DNA of 64,000 nt, from assembly GCA_030272585.1 (NCBI GenBank), contig BSYQ01000005.1, forward strand, positions 4,495,501 through 4,559,500, read 5' to 3'. Source of the DNA: Bryopsis sp. KO-2023. Its lineage: Eukaryota > Chlorophyta > Ulvophyceae > Bryopsidales > Bryopsidaceae. Under the pieces are notes generated by a model. The model had not been told where the DNA came from. It searched no databases and saw only the letters and a program-made list of their open reading frames with translations. The translations under genes and the position numbers were made by a program. Below, one piece after another: positions 59,119 through 64,000 of the stretch. Numbering within the stretch: position 1 is the first letter of the stretch; every line of letters begins with the position of its first letter.

Positions 59119-62100
59119 ATGGCGGAGTTATGGTCTGACTTACAGGAAGCATTGTGTACGAAATGCGGTACACCAGCTTGTGAGGATTCGCACATGTTTT
59201 GCAAATATAGCATATGGGCCGGGAAGTGGCCTGGGTACGGTTTCTGAGTTTGGACTCATAGGTTGCAGAAAATTTCTGGCTGCTGGCTGTTATAGATTTC
59301 ACTCTTATCACTTTTTTTCGCTCTCTTTTCACTTATTTTTTTTCATTGTTTTCCGCTCTTGTTATTTTTTTTGCCGTCTTTTCACTCTATGTTTCACTCT
59401 TGTCACTTTTTTTTTTTTTGGGGGGGGGGGGGCTGGGGGGGGGTAGTGTATCATAATTATCCAATCAGGAGAATGGCTTTTTAAGTGCTTTGGAAATCGA
59501 TTCCAGGTGTTTCGGGGCCATCCATTGGAGTTGCACGCCGGAGCACTTTGAGGAGGGACCTTGCAGGTCGTACGTCTGCGAGTCTTGTGGGAAGCTTTCC
59601 GAGTAAGTGTGATCTAGTCATTGGGGCTGATCAAAAGCCCATCCGACGAGGATTTGTTGGGACTGGAATTATCAATATGGAATAAGGTTGCCTCGGTGAA
59701 GAAAAAAAACATAACCTTGTTTAGAATAAAATGGTTGATTGTATCATGAAAGGAAGATCTCATTGTCCCCCCCCCAAAAAAATATACATATATGTATAAA
59801 AGAATAAAAAGAATAAATATGTATGTCTATACAAATAAGCGACTCTTTCTGGGATTACACATGCAATTCTGGTCGGCGTTATTTCTGGAGGTTTTAGTTT
59901 CTTTCTAGTGTACCTTTGGGGTAGAGAGCTAGATATGGACAGTATGATAACACACTGTTTTTTTTTTTCTTTTCTGAGTCAGTCTAGAACTCATTTCCAT
60001 GGACGGGCTGCCCTCGGCCTCTTGGCCGTTCGTAAAGTAATTTCAAGTCAAAAAATTACAAAGTTTCCTTACAAAGTTTTGACAAATTCAAAAGAATCAT
60101 TTGATGCGATCGTGTGTGTGTATTTTGTTGAATTTTCCAGGTATGCAGCATCTATGCTGTACAAGGAAGGAGAAGTTGATTTCGACAGTGTGCTGTTTGA
60201 TGGGGAATGTGCAGCTGCCGACCCACCCCCTCCTAATGAAAACGTTATGAATAATTTGGAGCCTGATTTCAATTTGGATTTCCCAGTGGTAAATTTATTT
60301 ATTATTTTTTTTTTTTTGGTCCCTTTTACAGGATGACCCGTGATTATGGGGAAAAAATATTTAAAATCGCTGTTAGTAAAAATTCGAAAAACTGCAGGAT
60401 TTAACCTTGATATTATAGTCTCGCCCCAAGTAGCACCTCTCCGTTCGAAAGCCCATGAACAGACCCCCTGTTCGGAAATTTTATACCATATTACTCTATC
60501 ATTCTTTGTCTTTCAGAATTGTGAAACACATCTTTCTGAGTCAGCCTTGTGTGGGGCAATAGTTTTTTTTTTCGGTACTTTCTTTCTCCAAATGTTTGTC
60601 CCAACCCAACTCCCCCCCCAAAAAAAACCCAAAAAAAGGTGTGTAATTTCCACGTGTTGGTGTTCTGATGGCTCTCTTCTTCCTCTTTTTTTATTTACTA
60701 AAGGAATTATTTGACGAGGAAGAGGTGGGGGAGGAGGAGGTGGAGAAGGAGGTGGAGGAGATTCTGCGCGCGGCCTTGAAACCTCCCCAATTCTCGGGCG
60801 TAGGGGATCGTCCCAATGTAAAAAAACAACAGAAAAGGCCGATTCGACAAAATTCAGGAGGGGCTGCAGCAGCAGCTACTGCTGGTGCAAGCGGCAGTGG
60901 TGCTGGTGCAAGCGGCAGTGGTGCTGGTGCTGGTGTTGGTGGATCCCTGCAGTCCAATCAAAGGGCAGCAGTGAGGAGAACGCCCTCTAATGCGACACTC
61001 CATAAAAGGTTGAGAAAGGTCGGGCAAAGGCTGCAACCTCGTCAGAGACCCCCGAAAATTCTGAAAACGAGGGCGGTGCCAGATGATCTGGAGAGGGCAG
61101 ATAAGTGGGCCAGCGGGACGACGATGCTGAAGGCCGGTGGTAGGGGGATCGTCCACAACCTCAACTTTCCACCACAGAAGGGGAAAGAACCCAGGAGAGA
61201 TCCGGTGCCTCCCACCACCAAAAAACCCAAGAAGGCCGGTCCAGGTGAGCTGTAGAGGCGATTCTGGTCAAAATCAGGATGTAATGAAGCTGTAAAACCT
61301 TTCCACTAGAAAAGGGAGGGGCCTGCTTTTTGGAACGGCTTTTTTTCATGATTCATTGGGTTTCTGAGCTTCAACAGGCCTTGATTGGGTTGACTTTCTT
61401 GTTTTTCTCCTGTTTTATGTTCAAAGACATGGATGCCTTTCGTTCAGGGACGTTGCAAACTGAAGGACCATCGCAACATGGGCAAGATTTGCAGGAGGCT
61501 GAGAAACGCCCACACCGACCTATTGACGATTTCTGGAGTGATGCGAATATTGACTCGGCGGGACCGAGTGGAACTGCAGGAAACCAAACTCCACCACACA
61601 ATCCGTGCGAAAACGATGATCCAATGGAGGAACACCCCCAGACATCGGCCACGCCCATCCCCAAGGAACCGCCAAACCCCACTCCGATTGCAAACCCGGG
61701 CTTGGCGGGAGCAAGTGCAAATGCAAGAAAACAGACTTCAGCATTCAACCCTTGGGAAGACGATGACCCACTGGAGGAAGGCACCCGGACATTGAGCCCA
61801 TCCATCCCCAAGGAGCCTCCAAACCCCACTCCGATTACAAAATCCAGCTTGGTGGGAGCGAGTGCGAATGCGAGAAAACAAACCCCACCAGACAGGACCC
61901 CATCCATCCCCAAGCAACGACCCAACCCAATTCCTCAGCCGACGGCGTCATTGGGAAAACATTCGGCCAGCTCTCGTGCTGGGTTGTCCTCCGCTCCGGT
62001 TTCAACTCAGCAACGTTCCTCAGATGACCGCCAGCTGAGGGCTGGATTGAGCACTCCGGCCAGTGCAGAGATCCGGCCCAGATGGCCTTCGGCCAGACCT

Positions 62101-64000
62101 GCTTCTGGTTTGGATGATCGAGGCGAGGGGGATGGTGTGGGGTTGGTTTCTGAAGTTCCAGTGGTACACAACAAATTCACCAAGGCGGCTGGACGTGAAA
62201 GAATGAAGAGGAGTGCCTCCAACTTCAGTAGTTCCCTGAACAAGGTGGATCACTTGGGGGCGGGCCAAGGTATGCACTCTCTTTTGTTTTTTTGTTTTTG
62301 CCGTTTTCAAACCGAGAAACCCACTTGTCATGCGTCAGTGTTTCAGTTGTGGTTCGAATGGGGGGGGGCGATTTTTTTTTTTCAAATTTGTTGGATTGAG
62401 GATGGAGGCCCCACTCAGCCCTTATACTGTGCAAAGGATACGTTTTGTGTTCGTATACGACATTTGTAGTACGGGATTCTAGGGGTTAAGTTCAGAGAGA
62501 ACTCTGTAAAATTAATTTTATTTGTCTGGTTTCCCAGACATATCCATCAATCAGTGTTTGTGTGCGGTTTCTGATGTATCAGTTGGGGAGCGGGACTCTG
62601 GCATGCTGAGCAAAAAGTTGTGGACGGGCAAGATCAAATTCATTGGGGATCCAGCATTGTTGCCTCCCAATCTCGATAAAGTAGGTTTCTCGATAAAGTA
62701 GGTTGTGTTTGGGGGGGGGGGGAAGAAACAAGAAACGAGGAAGTGCCTGATCACATCTCGTCAGATTCTTTTTGTATTTTTCCGAAGGGGGGGGAAGGGA
62801 AAAAATATGAGTGCCTGTGGGTGCATGTCTGTACCCCCCCCCCCCAAAAAAAAAAAAGAAAGTAAAAATAAAAATTAATAATAGTGATAGTAATAAAACC
62901 ATATTGGTAGGATTGATGAAAGTGGCTGGAACTGGATGGGTTGGGTTAGGTGAGTAGTGTTGTTTTAGTCATATTTACGTGAACAAAAAACATAAAATGT
63001 AGCAACCAAAATTTCCTGTATCTTTGGCCCTCTTTTTGTTACCATGTGGTGCCCTGCCTCAAAGTGGGATGGGCTAATGGATGAATCTATTACAATAAAA
63101 AAGTTCTCAACCTTGGGATTTCATAGGGAAAAAAAAATAGAAAGAGTTTTAACCTTGAATTTTGCTTCTTCCCCCCCCCCCCCCCAGGTGGGCCCTGTGC
63201 TGTTTTTTTCCACTCCTGTGATATGCCCTGTGTTGGGCTGTGACGTGGAGTCTGTGAAAAAAATATTCAAGGGGGATGGACAGGTGTTGTGCCTGTCCCT
63301 CCGGAAAAGATTTGATCTGGGATGGCTGATCGAGGACCGCAAATACAGGTTGGTATTTTGGGTCACTTGCAGAATCCATCTGTTTTTTAATTTCCCTGTT
63401 TGAGTTGCTCCAAAAAATGTGGAGCTAATTGGCAGCAGTGATAATTGTTTTTTTAATATTTTTTTAATTTAGAGAAATGCCAAATTTTGCAAACGGGACC
63501 ATGTGAAACACACTGAGCAAAAATATCAAAAAGATGGACTTCTTCCTAAACAATGGCGAAGCTTCCTGTTTTGTTTTTTTTTTGAAGATTTTTTTTTGTG
63601 AAAAGATGATATGCATGTGCGGTTTTCTTTTTCTTTTTTTTCCATAAAAAACAGTTTGCCCGGGCTCCCTTACCTGGGTACCCTTCATTTGTTGAGACTC
63701 GGATTGTCTGTCATTTCCTCCAGAGAAGCTCGCAATCAAGCTCAACTGGAAGTGGAGGCCGTATCTGAATCCCATCGAGAGCAACTGATCTCCATGCAAA
63801 AGTGAGTAACGTGACTACCCCTCCATGGTCAATAGAATCCTTTCTTTTCAAGCATTTTTTCTTTCCCTTTCCAAACTATCGCGAACTCCCTCCCCTCCAG
63901 CCAAAAAATGTTAAACAAAACAGCCACCCTGGGTGCGTTGGCGATTCGGTGGGGAGGGGGGAGGGGAAAGCACTGGAAGAAAGCTGGGAAAGACCTGATA
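59119..64000 (+). CDS. Zinc-finger-like, low-complexity nuclear protein candidate; incomplete at right edge
   Basis: Exons 59119-59234, 59507-59602, 60141-60288, 60704-61244, 61427-62269, 62538-62680, 63188-63348, 63655-63801 and 63901 onward join in phase and stay open to the window end. The N-terminal 70 residues are Cys-rich with CTKC, CFGAIHWSC (C-x4-H-x2-C) and YVCESC, like the second half of a PHD finger, though one expected Cys is missing. Then come an acidic patch (EEEVGEEEVEKEVEE), a GASGSGAG repeat and a basic stretch. A Pro-rich region repeats PKEPPNPTPI and GASANARKQT. A folded-looking domain follows (LSKKLWTGKIKFIGD, GQVLCLSLRKRFDLGWLIED) that loosely recalls SPOC-type domains. 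A chromatin or transcription role is a guess. Confidence 0.6.

Overview
Eukaryotic nuclear DNA, most likely from a green alga of the plant lineage. The window encodes a PPL1-type thylakoid-lumen PsbP-like protein, a NAR2/NRT3 nitrate-transport partner, two plant-type wax synthases, an MO25 scaffold protein and a plant-style leucine-rich-repeat protein. Genes are split by many GT-AG introns. Introns and spacers are full of long A/T homopolymers, so most short hydrophobic or lysine-rich open frames are noise. Exons were assembled by eye from splice signals, phase continuity and protein similarity. For most multi-exon genes the exon lengths sum to an exact multiple of three. The species cannot be fixed from sequence alone; a streptophyte alga is a guess.

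Layout. 1-2.7 kb: no gene seen. 2.7-6.6 kb (-): eight-exon MO25. 6.6-8.4 kb: GC-rich spacer with tRNA-like fragments. 8.4-9.5 kb (-): NAR2. 11.8-12.6 kb (+): small three-exon glycine-rich protein. 13.7-16.2 kb (-): three intronless genes (PPL1, ArsC-type reductase, DUF488 protein). 16.7-20.5 kb (+) and 21.0-24.4 kb (-): a convergent duplicated pair of eight-exon wax synthase-like genes with identical intron phases. 24.7-27.0 kb: a miniature LTR retrotransposon (TRIM) with a second inverted copy of the same family inserted in its LTR. 27.5-32.0 kb (+): ten-exon LRR plus fibronectin-III-like single-pass membrane protein. 33.7-34.7 kb (-): unknown two-exon gene. 35.6-48.1 kb: a Ty3/gypsy chromovirus with matching LTRs, split by a 6-kb hAT transposon that carries a transposase and a second spliced gene of unknown function. 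48.5-49.5 kb (-): BTB/T1-domain gene. 49.5-53.5 kb: mostly low complexity. 53.5-57.9 kb (-): gene with two universal-stress-protein-like domains and a coiled-coil tail. 59.1 kb to the right edge (+): multi-exon zinc-finger-like nuclear protein candidate, incomplete.

The host genes do not form one pathway. The clearest stories are the wax-ester gene duplication, the cluster of intronless genes among intron-rich neighbours, and the layered mobile DNA. The chromovirus has a GAACA target duplication, the hAT inside it an 8-bp CATAAAAG duplication, and the nested TRIMs have ATCTG and ATATG duplications. These give a readable insertion order. Both retroelement families share the same primer-binding site, resembling the complement of initiator-Met tRNA.
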